This document shows, piece by piece, positions 8,582 to 15,897 of a stretch of DNA of 64,000 nucleotides (within the stretch, counting starts at the first letter, position 1; each line of letters opens with the position of its first letter). The DNA is taken from positions 62,001-126,000 of the forward strand of contig JAHIRF010000009.1 in assembly GCA_018818785.1 (NCBI GenBank). Direction: 5' to 3'. The translations under genes were made by a program, and so were the position numbers. Under the pieces are notes generated by a model. It was not told the origin of the DNA. It saw only the letters and a list, made by a program, of their open reading frames with translations, and searched no databases. The DNA is from Thermoplasmatota archaeon (GTDB lineage: Archaea > Thermoplasmatota > Thermoplasmata > UBA10834).

Positions 8582-9026
8582 ATTCGACTCAACCTCCTCC
8601 AATCGAGAGCTCGGGTGCAATCACAACCCTCTGAGGCACTTCTGAGGAATGCGCGTTTCGTCTGGTGTGATGCTCTCGTTTTCAAACGGTAATACGAACT
8701 GGTAGTTAAGGCTTCTCTGAGGGAAGTGTACCGCCCTCTGGAATAGACCCGTGCCAGACCAGTTCGTCGCGTCCTTCCAGATAGGATCTCGCTGACCTCT
8801 CTGTTTGCCAGGACTTCACTCACCACCCTCTAGACAGGGCGGCGACTGCATTCTCAGCATTTATGATGCCGTCGCAGTCCCAGTCGAATGGCCTGCAGTC
8901 ATTCGGTTCGAACGCCCTCGTGGGCTGGCGACCAAGTTCCGACAATCATAGGTCCGCGTCTTTGTCCTCACGGGAAAAAGCTATATGCTAAACCACGTTC
9001 TGGAAAAGTGTTCGGAGGTCGGAGAC
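8582..9026. other. Intergenic region between divergent hdr operon and kptA
   Basis: About 445 bases with no convincing gene. The longest open frame (82 codons, minus strand) has no recognisable protein character and no ribosome site. The stretch must contain the promoter for the hdrA-fdhA operon, but no clear TATA box could be fixed for it. A T-loop-like GGTTCGAAC near 8905 has no pairing arms, so it is not a tRNA. Confidence 0.5.
8975..8990 (+). promoter_or_regulatory. Predicted TATA/BRE promoter of kptA
   Basis: The A-rich element GAAAAAGCTATATGCT looks like an archaeal BRE plus TATA box. It lies about 40 bases before the kptA ATG and leaves room for a short leader with the GGAGGTCGGAG ribosome site. 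It was identified by eye. Confidence 0.5.
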
Positions 9027-9794
9027 ATGATGAAGGAGTGCACGAACCACGGTTATTTCAGGGCGGAGTTCTGCCCTGTCTGCGGAGACGAGGGCCGGTT
9101 CCTGATGAACGACGAGGAACTGGACAGGCTGAGCAGGACCCTAGCTGGTGTGCTGAGGCACTTCCCAGAGAGATTCGATCTCCAAGTGGACAGGCAGGGC
9201 TTCGTGGACCTCAGAGGATTCGTGAACGCCATCCAGAGGAAGCAGAGGCGCTATCACTGGCTGCGCCCGCATCACATAATCGCGATCATAGAGACTGATG
9301 ACAAGGGTCGGTACGAGCATCGGGACGGCATGATAAGGGCCACTTACGCACATTCATTCGAGGTGGAGCTCGACGCCGATTCGATAGGAACACCCGACAA
9401 GCTCTACTATCCAATAACCCTCGAGGAGGCCGATATCGTATTGGAGGTCGGTCTGAAACCCTCGGACAGGAAGAAAGTCCACCTGAGCAAGACCGTCGGC
9501 GATGCGGTCAATGCGGGCAGGGTCAGGACTGAAGCCCCTATCATACTCGAGGTCGATTCCCATGCTGCGGCCGAGGACGGCATCGTAATCCAGAAGGCGG
9601 GGAAGACGGTATATCTCACCAACGATGTGCCACCTCAATATCTCAAGAAGATCGAGGTCGACCTGTCGGAGTACCCACCACTGGAATACCCCTCACTGGA
9701 ACACCCGCCACTGGAATCTACAGATGTCCGCGATGCTGATGAAGGCCCCGCGGATCCAGAAGACCCATCTCCTACCAAGGATGTCGAGGAATAG
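9027..9794 (+). CDS. kptA: RNA 2'-phosphotransferase (Tpt1/KptA family)
   Basis: This 255-residue protein belongs to the KptA/Tpt1 family, which moves a 2'-phosphate from RNA to NAD+ during tRNA splicing or RNA repair. An N-terminal zinc-knuckle-like region (Cys5, His8, Cys16, Cys19) precedes the core. Core motifs are LAGVLRHFP, VDRQGFVDLRGFVNAI, DDKGRYEHRDGMIRATYAHS and a C-terminal catalytic stretch. The final 45 or so residues are an acidic, proline-rich tail not usual in the family; it contains a threefold 15-base repeat. The ATG at 9027 follows GGAGGTCGGAG and was preferred to an upstream ATG at 8985, which overlaps the predicted TATA box. Confidence 0.9.
   Translation: MMKECTNHGYFRAEFCPVCGDEGRFLMNDEELDRLSRTLAGVLRHFPERFDLQVDRQGFVDLRGFVNAIQRKQRRYHWLRPHHIIAIIETDDKGRYEHRDGMIRATYAHSFEVELDADSIGTPDKLYYPITLEEADIVLEVGLKPSDRKKVHLSKTVGDAVNAGRVRTEAPIILEVDSHAAAEDGIVIQKAGKTVYLTNDVPPQYLKKIEVDLSEYPPLEYPSLEHPPLESTDVRDADEGPADPEDPSPTKDVEE
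9672..9716 (+). repeat. Three tandem 15-base units in the kptA tail
   Basis: Three imperfect copies of a 15-base unit ending CACTGGAA (9672-9686, 9687-9701, 9702-9716) encode the peptide repeat YPPLE/YPSLE/HPPLE. The repeat is in frame, so copy-number changes would keep the protein readable. It sits in the low-complexity tail outside the catalytic domain. Confidence 0.85.
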
Positions 9795-9878
9795 GTCCGT
9801 CAGATCCAGCAAGGCGCAGTCTATTTTCAGCCGACCCACCATAATGGATAAAAGGTGTCACGTCAGAGGATATGCTAG

Positions 9879-10733
9879 ATGTTCGTCGGCGCGGATGAGC
9901 TTTGGCTCGAGATGAGACAGGATTCTCTACCGTTGCACGTGCTCGGATATGAGTGGGACGGCTACAGACCGTCGCTGGTCTGTCTCGATCGGAGGAATGA
10001 CCGCATCGTGGAGCTGGACGCCCCTCGGTTGGATATGACCGTGAGCAAGTCGAAGACATGTGTGGGATACTTCGACGGTGACAGGCATATCAAATGCCCA
10101 AGCGGATCTCCGGTGACCAAGTTCTCTCAGTGCGAATCGTGTTCTGGCGAGTCGTTCCTCCCGTTCCAGGAATGCGTGTTCGAGCCTAGGTGCGAGGGAG
10201 AGGAATGTGACATCGAGTTCTGCAAGAGGGAGCATGTTCTCTACCTGGCGCTCTACAATACACGGTCGAAGATCGGGATGAGCTCCACCCGAAGGGTCGA
10301 GCGTCGATTGATCGAGCAGGGCGCCGATGCATTCTCCATAATAGGAAGTTACCCCAACAGGAGGAAAGCCAGGTCTGCGGAGAAGGATGTGTCCTCAAGA
10401 CTTGGGATCTCTCAGGGGATTCGTCAGAGGACTGTGTTGCAGGGTTTCTCCGACCCCGTCAATCATGATGCGATGGAGTGCGTGTACCGATCGATTGCCT
10501 CCTCGATCAAGAATTGTTTCGGTCTCTCGACCGAACCATTGACCTTTCTTGAAGGATATCCGATATCGCTGCCCCTGCAATCCCCCCCGGAACTCGTGGT
10601 GACCTCCGGCCGGCACAGGGGCAACCCTCTGGGGATCAAAGGGAAATGGCTGATATACGAGGATCGTGGGATAAAGGCAATGAGCCTCCAGGATCTAGTC
10701 GGCAGGTACCTGGCCATCGGACCAGATCCCTGA
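9879..10733 (+). CDS. DUF2797 family protein
   Basis: A 284-residue protein of the DUF2797 family, function unknown. The N-terminal half has a cysteine-rich zinc-binding-like region (KTCVGYF, IKCPSG, QCESCSG, FEPRCEGEECDIEFC). It is followed by HVLYLALYNTRSKIGMSS and RRLIEQGADAFSII, which resemble the GIY-YIG nuclease fold in spacing. No catalytic claim is made. GGATAAAAGG at 9846-9855 is a likely TATA box, so the gene may have its own promoter with a short leader. The family assignment is by recognition of the YLALYNTRSKIG...QGAD pattern. Confidence 0.75.
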   Translation: MFVGADELWLEMRQDSLPLHVLGYEWDGYRPSLVCLDRRNDRIVELDAPRLDMTVSKSKTCVGYFDGDRHIKCPSGSPVTKFSQCESCSGESFLPFQECVFEPRCEGEECDIEFCKREHVLYLALYNTRSKIGMSSTRRVERRLIEQGADAFSIIGSYPNRRKARSAEKDVSSRLGISQGIRQRTVLQGFSDPVNHDAMECVYRSIASSIKNCFGLSTEPLTFLEGYPISLPLQSPPELVVTSGRHRGNPLGIKGKWLIYEDRGIKAMSLQDLVGRYLAIGPDP

Positions 10734-10792
10734 TGACCTGGTTCAAAACTAAGAAATAGCCAATGGGCCATGGAGTCCATGGGATGGTTGGC

Positions 10793-11473
10793 ATGAAGAT
10801 TAAGTGGCTAAGTCATTCAGCGTTTCTGATAGAAGGCCGAGACAAGGTGCTGGTCGATCCGTTCCTGACGGGCAATCCGAAGGCTGTCATGAAGCCCGAG
10901 GAGGTTGACTGCGACATCATATGCGTCACTCACGGGCACGGTGACCATCTCGGTGATGCCGTGCCCATCGCACGAAGGACCGGAGCCGAGATCGTCTCCA
11001 TCGTCGAGATGTCCTCTTATCTCGAGAGATGTGAAGTCAAGAGCATCGGATTCAACCTGGGCGGAACCGTGAAGATCCGCGATACCAGCATCACGATGGT
11101 GCCTGCATTCCATTCTTCCAGCATAGGTGCTCCTGGACTGGAGTTCTCAGCGGCCATGGCCGTGGGACTCATCATAGATACCGGCAAGGTCATCTACCAC
11201 GCGGGGGACACCTGTGTGTTCGGAGACATGAAGCTTATCGGCGAGCTGTACAAACCCGAAATCGCTATGCTTCCGATCGGCGGTTTCTACACGATGGACC
11301 CTAAACAGGCCGCCCTTGCGGTGAAGTTGATAGGACCTAAGATGGTCATACCCATGCACTACGGAACCTGGCCTCTTGTCGAGCAGGACCCGGAAGAATT
11401 TGCGAAGTTGGTCAAGAAATCGTCCAAGGCGAAAGTGGCAATAATGCAACCTGGCGAAACCCTGGAAGTCTGA
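10793..11473 (+). CDS. UPF0173 metal-dependent hydrolase (metallo-beta-lactamase fold)
   Basis: A 226-residue protein that starts MKIKWLSHSAFLIEG, as in the UPF0173 group of metallo-beta-lactamase-fold hydrolases. The metal-binding motif HGHGDH lies at residues 47-52. Further candidate ligands are in VPAFHSS, YHAGDT and PMHYGTW. Physiological substrates of the group are not established. In-frame ATGs at 10784 and 10763 are alternative starts; 10793 matches the usual family N-terminus, while 10784 has a GGAG eight bases upstream. The next gene begins six bases after its stop, so co-transcription is likely. Confidence 0.88.
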   Translation: MKIKWLSHSAFLIEGRDKVLVDPFLTGNPKAVMKPEEVDCDIICVTHGHGDHLGDAVPIARRTGAEIVSIVEMSSYLERCEVKSIGFNLGGTVKIRDTSITMVPAFHSSSIGAPGLEFSAAMAVGLIIDTGKVIYHAGDTCVFGDMKLIGELYKPEIAMLPIGGFYTMDPKQAALAVKLIGPKMVIPMHYGTWPLVEQDPEEFAKLVKKSSKAKVAIMQPGETLEV

Positions 11474-11479
11474 TCTCGA

Positions 11480-12436
11480 ATGTCAAATGTATTCACTCCT
11501 GCCCAGATACGTGAACGACATGGTAGCATGTTCGCCAGACGGCTGATCACCATGGTGGACGAGCGCTCCAAACGGGCCAAGATAGTGGAGGAATGCTGTG
11601 CCCAGGGACCGGTCGAATGGGATGCGATCAATCGGCTCAGGGCAGGCGGCGTTGTCGATCATGTCGAGGTGCAGGGGACGACCCTGATAATGGATGTGCG
11701 GATAGGCGAGGGTGAGGTACGGTTCGGCCCGGCAGCGAAGGATACTGGCGGACAGGCGTTGAAATCCCTCTATGTTCGCGACGGCAAGGTGGAGACAACT
11801 TGGATGGGTCTCGCCGGAGCCAGCGTGGGCGTGGGTGCATGCCTTCCACAGGCCGAGGGCGTAGAGAAAGTGGAGTATCTGAGTGACGAGCAGGTAGGCG
11901 GTTCGCGCCAGGTGGAGATAAGGCTGACCACTCTTCCACATAGACGTCTGATAATCGGCATCGACGATACGGACACGAAGGACAAGGGTGCGACATGGGT
12001 CACTGGCCTTAATCTGGGCCGAGAGATGCCACATGGGCTCATGCTGACACATAAGATAGTCCAGCTCAACCCTCATGCTCCTCATAAGACAACAAATTGC
12101 GCCGCTACCGCTTTGGCCTTCGCTGTTCTTCCGGATGACATCGAGAGGACGATCGAATGGTGCCGGAAGTTCATATCTGAGAACACCTACTCCGACCAGA
12201 CCGTGATGACCGCCTTCGAGGGGCTGGACATACCATCATCTCTTGTCAGATTCGGGGCCCAGGCCAAGGATACAATATTATCTATACACGATGCGGAACA
12301 TGTGGCCGAGAAGACAGGTGTCAGGATCATAAAGGTGACAGGCGAACGCGGAGCGATAGGCGCGGTCGCCGCCATCGGTTGTTTCGATTTGGGCCTTTAC
12401 AGCGCTGGCCTTCCCGAAGATTTCGGACACACATAA
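11480..12436 (+). CDS. mmp11: Methanogenesis marker protein 11 (TiaS-related)
   Basis: A 318-residue protein with the layout of methanogenesis marker protein 11, a family related to tRNA(Ile2) agmatinylcytidine synthetase TiaS and otherwise found in methanogens. Recognisable segments are VTMVDE-like ITMVDERS near residue 24, MGLAGASVGVGACLPQAEGV (109-128), the signature IGIDDTDTKDKGATWV (159-174), and the following VQLNPHAPHKTTNCAATALA. The biochemical function is unknown; the TiaS-like IGIDDTD motif implies nucleotide binding. It lies in a mixed operon with an unrelated hydrolase, not near mcr genes. The assignment is from remembered family features and should be confirmed by profile search. 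Confidence 0.72.
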   Translation: MSNVFTPAQIRERHGSMFARRLITMVDERSKRAKIVEECCAQGPVEWDAINRLRAGGVVDHVEVQGTTLIMDVRIGEGEVRFGPAAKDTGGQALKSLYVRDGKVETTWMGLAGASVGVGACLPQAEGVEKVEYLSDEQVGGSRQVEIRLTTLPHRRLIIGIDDTDTKDKGATWVTGLNLGREMPHGLMLTHKIVQLNPHAPHKTTNCAATALAFAVLPDDIERTIEWCRKFISENTYSDQTVMTAFEGLDIPSSLVRFGAQAKDTILSIHDAEHVAEKTGVRIIKVTGERGAIGAVAAIGCFDLGLYSAGLPEDFGHT

Positions 12437-12446
12437 CTTTAATAAG
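12437..12446 (+). promoter_or_regulatory. Predicted TATA box of the cis-prenyltransferase gene
   Basis: CTTTAATAAG lies 29-38 bases before the ATG at 12475. No ribosome site lies between, which suggests a leaderless or near-leaderless transcript. It overlaps the stop codon of the upstream gene. Confidence 0.55.
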
Positions 12447-12474
12447 CCTCTTCTATAGAGTTGGTGCGAAACAC

Positions 12475-13257
12475 ATGACTGGCGAGATTTCGAGGGCAAT
12501 TTCAAGCACTGCCTATCAGACCTATGAGAAGCGTCTGCTGAAGGAGGTCATGTCCAGCCCGGTCCCGCATCATGTGGCGGTGATAATGGATGGTAACAGA
12601 CGTTACGCGCATGATGTCGGAATTCTGATCTCCGAAGGCCACGAGAAGGGCAAGGACAAGCTAGAGGAGATGCTCGAATGGTGTATGGATATCGGCATCA
12701 AGGTGCTCACCGTCTTTGCCTTCTCAACCGAGAATGTCAGCAGGGAAGAGGGTGAGATCGAGACACTGATGCGCATGTTCGTGCAGAACTTCAAAATGCT
12801 GGGCGATGATGACAGGGTGCATAAGAACAGGATACGGGTCAGGGTCATCGGTTCCCGGGACCTCCTGCCCGCGAACCTCAAGGAATCCATCGTGTATGCT
12901 GAGGAGAAGACTAAGGATTACGACAACTACTTCTTCAATATCGCAGTGGGATATGGCGGAAGGGAGGAGATCGTAGACGCGATCAAGAGCATGGCACGGG
13001 ACGTCAAGGACGGGAAGATCGCCGTGGATAGCATCGATTCAGAGTTGTTCTCGAGCTATCTATATACCGCAGAACTCCCCGACCCGGACCTCATCCTGAG
13101 GACATCTGGCGAGGAGCGGATATCCAATTTCCTGTTATGGCAGCTGGCATATTCAGAGCTATACTTCTCCGATGTGTACTGGCCTGGTTTCAGGAAGATC
13201 GACTTCCTTAGGGCCGTGAGATCATATCAGATGAGAGTGCGTCGATTCGGCAAATGA
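12475..13257 (+). CDS. uppS: Cis-prenyltransferase (undecaprenyl/polyprenyl diphosphate synthase)
   Basis: A 260-residue member of the UppS/DHDDS family, which condenses isopentenyl diphosphate units in cis to make the long polyprenyl (dolichol-type) carrier for glycan assembly. The catalytic motif HVAVIMDGNRRYA is at residues 33-45, with Asp39. Further family motifs are FAFSTENVSREEGEIE, VAVGYGGREEIVDA, DLILRTSGEERISNFLLWQ and YFSDVYWPGF. It starts at the ATG after the predicted TATA box without a ribosome site. The product would feed the glycosyltransferases encoded at 56-64 kb. Confidence 0.95.
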   Translation: MTGEISRAISSTAYQTYEKRLLKEVMSSPVPHHVAVIMDGNRRYAHDVGILISEGHEKGKDKLEEMLEWCMDIGIKVLTVFAFSTENVSREEGEIETLMRMFVQNFKMLGDDDRVHKNRIRVRVIGSRDLLPANLKESIVYAEEKTKDYDNYFFNIAVGYGGREEIVDAIKSMARDVKDGKIAVDSIDSELFSSYLYTAELPDPDLILRTSGEERISNFLLWQLAYSELYFSDVYWPGFRKIDFLRAVRSYQMRVRRFGK

Positions 13258-13305
13258 GCGTTTTCGCCGAATTTTGCACTATCAATCGTCGACAAATGTG
13301 TCGTT

Positions 13306-13376
13306 CATGTACGAAAACACATACATGCGCACGCTTTTTGCATGAATTCCGTTAGATTGAAGTACTCTATCAATCT
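13306..13376. promoter_or_regulatory. Two inverted repeats upstream of the Lrp-type regulator
   Basis: Two dyads lie in the 137-base gap before the regulator. CATGTA (13306-13311) pairs with TACATG (13322-13327) across 10 bases. AGATTGA (13354-13360) pairs with TCAATCT (13370-13376) across 9 bases, ending 18 bases before the ATG. Lrp-family proteins often bind such sites in front of their own genes, so autoregulation is plausible but inferred. Confidence 0.5.
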
Positions 13377-13394
13377 ACGGGACTCAGGGATCTG

Positions 13395-13913
13395 ATGAAC
13401 ACACTTCCGATGAGCCAGCACCCTTGCGAGATATTCGAGAGATGGAAGGGTCTGGATCTCAAGCTGCTTCCTATTGACAAGACCGACATACGCATCCTGT
13501 GCGAGCTTCGCGAGAACGCGAGGATGAGCAACTCTGAGATCGCCAAGAAGCTCGATGTCACAGAGGCCACGGTCAGAAGACGGATCAAGAACCTCATTGA
13601 CAAGGGCATAATCATGCGTTTCTCGATCCATATAGATTACAGGCTTATCGAGAACACTGTGAAGGCATATATCCATCTTAAGACCGTGACCGATAAGCTG
13701 GACAAGGTCGTCGACCATGTCGTCAACCATAACCGCGTGGTCGCCGTTTATCGCGTCACCGGCGAATACGACCTCCTCGTCGTGGCCCTCTTCGTCGGCA
13801 TGAGCGAGCTGCAGGAGTTCATTGACAATTTCCTGAAGATCGATGGCGTCAAGGAGACAGATACTCAGATAGTCATGAGTGCCCATAAGGGGGTTCCGTG
13901 GACGGGGATCTGA
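13395..13913 (+). CDS. Lrp/AsnC family transcriptional regulator
   Basis: A 172-residue regulator with the standard two-domain Lrp plan. A helix-turn-helix of the form DKTDIRILCELRENARMSN-SEIAKKLDVTEATVRRRIKNL spans about residues 29-70. A ligand-binding RAM/AsnC domain follows (VVAVYRVTGEYDLLVVALF, about 114-132). Archaeal relatives respond to amino acids or other small metabolites; the effector here is unknown. Two inverted repeats in front of the gene are candidate operators. It overlaps the downstream AlkD-like gene by 16 bases, so the two are translationally linked. Confidence 0.92.
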   Translation: MNTLPMSQHPCEIFERWKGLDLKLLPIDKTDIRILCELRENARMSNSEIAKKLDVTEATVRRRIKNLIDKGIIMRFSIHIDYRLIENTVKAYIHLKTVTDKLDKVVDHVVNHNRVVAVYRVTGEYDLLVVALFVGMSELQEFIDNFLKIDGVKETDTQIVMSAHKGVPWTGI

Positions 13914-14632
13914 GGTCGAGGTTCGAGTCAGTCGTTGAAAGACTGCGGTCGATGGAGAATCCTACTAATGTGGAGGGGATGGCCCGATTCGGGATATCCT
14001 CTCACAACACACTTGGCATCTCAGTGACCACTCTGAGGGCGATGGCGAGATCCATCCCGAAAGACCATGATCTTGCGATCGCTCTTTGGATGTCTGGGAT
14101 ACATGAGGCCCGGATACTCGCTTCCATTATCGACGAGCCGTCGATGGTCACGCGTGAGCAGACGATTTCATGGACATCTGATTTCGATTCGTGGGATATT
14201 TGCGACCAGGTTTGCAGCAACCTCTTCGATAAGACCCCGTTTGCTTATGAGATCGCGATGGAGTTCTCATCGTCAGAGCGAGAATACGTCAAGAGGGCGG
14301 GGTTCGTCATCATGGCGGCACTCTCCGTTCATGACAAGAATGCACCTGACGAATCATTCATGATGTTCCTTCCGGTCATCTTACGCGAGTCCCAGGACGA
14401 TAGGAATTTCGTCAAGAAGGCCGTAAATTGGGCTCTCCGGCAGATCGGCAAGCGCAACCTCAGGCTGAACGAGTTGGCGATCGAGATTGCAGAGGAGATC
14501 TCCGAATCGGACTCCCGACCCGCGAAATGGATCGCCTCGGACGCTCTCAGAGAACTGAGAAGTGAGGCCGTCCTCAGACGGCTCTCGATCAGAGAGCCTG
14601 CAAGGCGACCTGCACGACGTCCATCGTCTTGA
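13898..14632 (+). CDS. DNA alkylation repair enzyme, AlkD-like (HEAT-repeat)
   Basis: A 244-residue protein of the AlkD/DNA alkylation repair family, built from HEAT-like helical repeats. Family members are DNA glycosylases for bulky alkylated purines. Typical segments are GMARFGISSHNTLGISVTTLRAM-like (residues 28-50), HEARILASIIDEP, DFDSWDICDQVCSNLF and FVKKAVNWALRQIGKRN. It starts at GTG inside the end of the Lrp gene. The 3' end overlaps the convergent hdrD-like gene by 44 bases, and the last 15 residues are Arg/Pro-rich and may not be conserved. Confidence 0.85.
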   Translation: MDGDLRSRFESVVERLRSMENPTNVEGMARFGISSHNTLGISVTTLRAMARSIPKDHDLAIALWMSGIHEARILASIIDEPSMVTREQTISWTSDFDSWDICDQVCSNLFDKTPFAYEIAMEFSSSEREYVKRAGFVIMAALSVHDKNAPDESFMMFLPVILRESQDDRNFVKKAVNWALRQIGKRNLRLNELAIEIAEEISESDSRPAKWIASDALRELRSEAVLRRLSIREPARRPARRPSS

Positions 14633-15746
14633 TGTCCACGCCCGCCTTCTTGGCCCCTGCATTGAGATTCACCTGGCAGAATGGGCACGAGGTCACAATC
14701 AGCTCAGCACCCGCATCGACGGCTTCCTTGACTCTGTCGGCCGCGATGTTCTCTGCCATGTCGTTGAAGGCGGATTTGAATCCTCCGCCTGCGCCACAGC
14801 ACTGAGAATCTTCCTCCTCGTGCTTCATCACCACCAATTCCAGCCCAGGTATGGCCTTGAGGACGTTCCTGGGGGCATCGTACACCTTCGCGTGCCTTCC
14901 CAGATGGCACGGGTCGTGGTAAGCGACCTTCTTCTTGAACTCCTTGGTGAATTTGAGTTTGTTCTCTTTGATGAGCTTCTCCAGGTACTCTGAGATATGG
15001 TAGATCTTGAACGAAGGCTTCCCGACCATCTTCGGATAGTCGTTCTTCATCGTGTTGTAGCAGCCGGCGCATGCGGTGACCATCGTCTTCCAGCCGTGCC
15101 TCTCCATCTCCTGCACGTTGTGAGGCGCGATCTCTTGCATCACTGGTATCTTCTGCCCGGTCCTCAGGAGCGGCGACCCGCAGCACCATTCCTCTTCTCC
15201 CATGGTCGTGAACTTGATCCCTGCCTTGTCCATGAGCTTAGCGGTCGCGACAGCGAGTGGCTGCATTCTATACGCTTCAGTGCAACCTGTGAAGAAGACC
15301 ACCTCAGGGTCATCTGACAGCTTCACATCCTTCGGCAGCCATGCAGGCCGCTTCTCCTTAGGCTCATCATATGGGTTACGCTTCGCCAGGACCCTTTCCT
15401 TTATCTTCTTGTGGGCTTCCATCGGACCATGGCCTTGGTCGATCAGCCATTCCTTGACCTCCTCCCATAGCTTGGCGAAGTCTATCTCGACATGGCAGTT
15501 GTGTTCGCAGGCAGCGCATGAAGTGCATTGGAATATCCTCTCGACGAACTTCTCATCTATCTTCGGCTTCCGGCCGAGCAGTGTGTCCACTGGGGTCTTG
15601 TTCTTTATCTGTTTCAGGTAGAACACTTTGCCTCTTGGCGTGGCAGATTCCCAGCCGATTTGTTTATAGACTGGGCAGGTATCCCTGCAGTATCCGCATT
15701 GAAGGCATGCATCGAGGTCTTTTTCAATCTCTGAGAGCTTCCTCAT
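14589..15746 (-). CDS. hdrD: HdrD-like Fe-S oxidoreductase with two CCG domains
   Basis: A 385-residue soluble reductase subunit. The N-terminus has two ferredoxin motifs (CLQCGYCRDTCP at 14-25 and CTSCAACEHNCH at 74-85). Two CCG (cysteine-rich) domains follow: Cys155, CC188-189, Cys226/229, then Cys280, CC316-317 and TSCPFC. In HdrB/HdrD such domains hold the noncubane [4Fe-4S] clusters that reduce heterodisulfide. GlpC/LldE-like proteins share the fold, so the substrate is open. No hdrE, hdrB or hdrC lies nearby. It could be a terminal partner for the HdrA-MvhD-Fdh complex or the Fpo-like complex, which is inference. It overlaps the convergent AlkD-like gene. Confidence 0.82.
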   Translation of the reverse strand: MRKLSEIEKDLDACLQCGYCRDTCPVYKQIGWESATPRGKVFYLKQIKNKTPVDTLLGRKPKIDEKFVERIFQCTSCAACEHNCHVEIDFAKLWEEVKEWLIDQGHGPMEAHKKIKERVLAKRNPYDEPKEKRPAWLPKDVKLSDDPEVVFFTGCTEAYRMQPLAVATAKLMDKAGIKFTTMGEEEWCCGSPLLRTGQKIPVMQEIAPHNVQEMERHGWKTMVTACAGCYNTMKNDYPKMVGKPSFKIYHISEYLEKLIKENKLKFTKEFKKKVAYHDPCHLGRHAKVYDAPRNVLKAIPGLELVVMKHEEEDSQCCGAGGGFKSAFNDMAENIAADRVKEAVDAGAELIVTSCPFCQVNLNAGAKKAGVDIKTMDVVQVALQAL

Positions 15747-15761
15747 GAGTTGTCACCAGGT

Positions 15762-15776
15762 GAGCGTTTATCGCTC
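15762..15776. promoter_or_regulatory. Inverted repeat over the hdrD-like promoter
   Basis: GAGCG (15762-15766) and CGCTC (15772-15776) flank TTTAT, which reads ATAAA on the minus strand, a TATA-like core. The dyad lies 16-30 bases before the hdrD-like ATG. A regulator bound here would block the promoter. The site was found by eye. Confidence 0.4.
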
Positions 15777-15897
15777 CTCTATGATCCTCCCGCGATTTAG
15801 GCGCAGAATGATCCGTATGATACTGGCTCTCAGGATATCGTAGTCATTCATAAACCTAGCGCAGGATGTATGGAAGTGCTGAACCGTCCCTGCCTAT

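Noticed and set aside
8578-8826. A small minus-strand frame upstream of hdrA
   Set aside because: It lacks a ribosome site, is Arg/Ser/Thr-rich and overlaps the expected promoter region.
8895-8925. T-loop-like GGTTCGAAC suggesting a tRNA
   Set aside because: Flanking bases do not pair into a T-stem and no acceptor or anticodon arm can be formed nearby.
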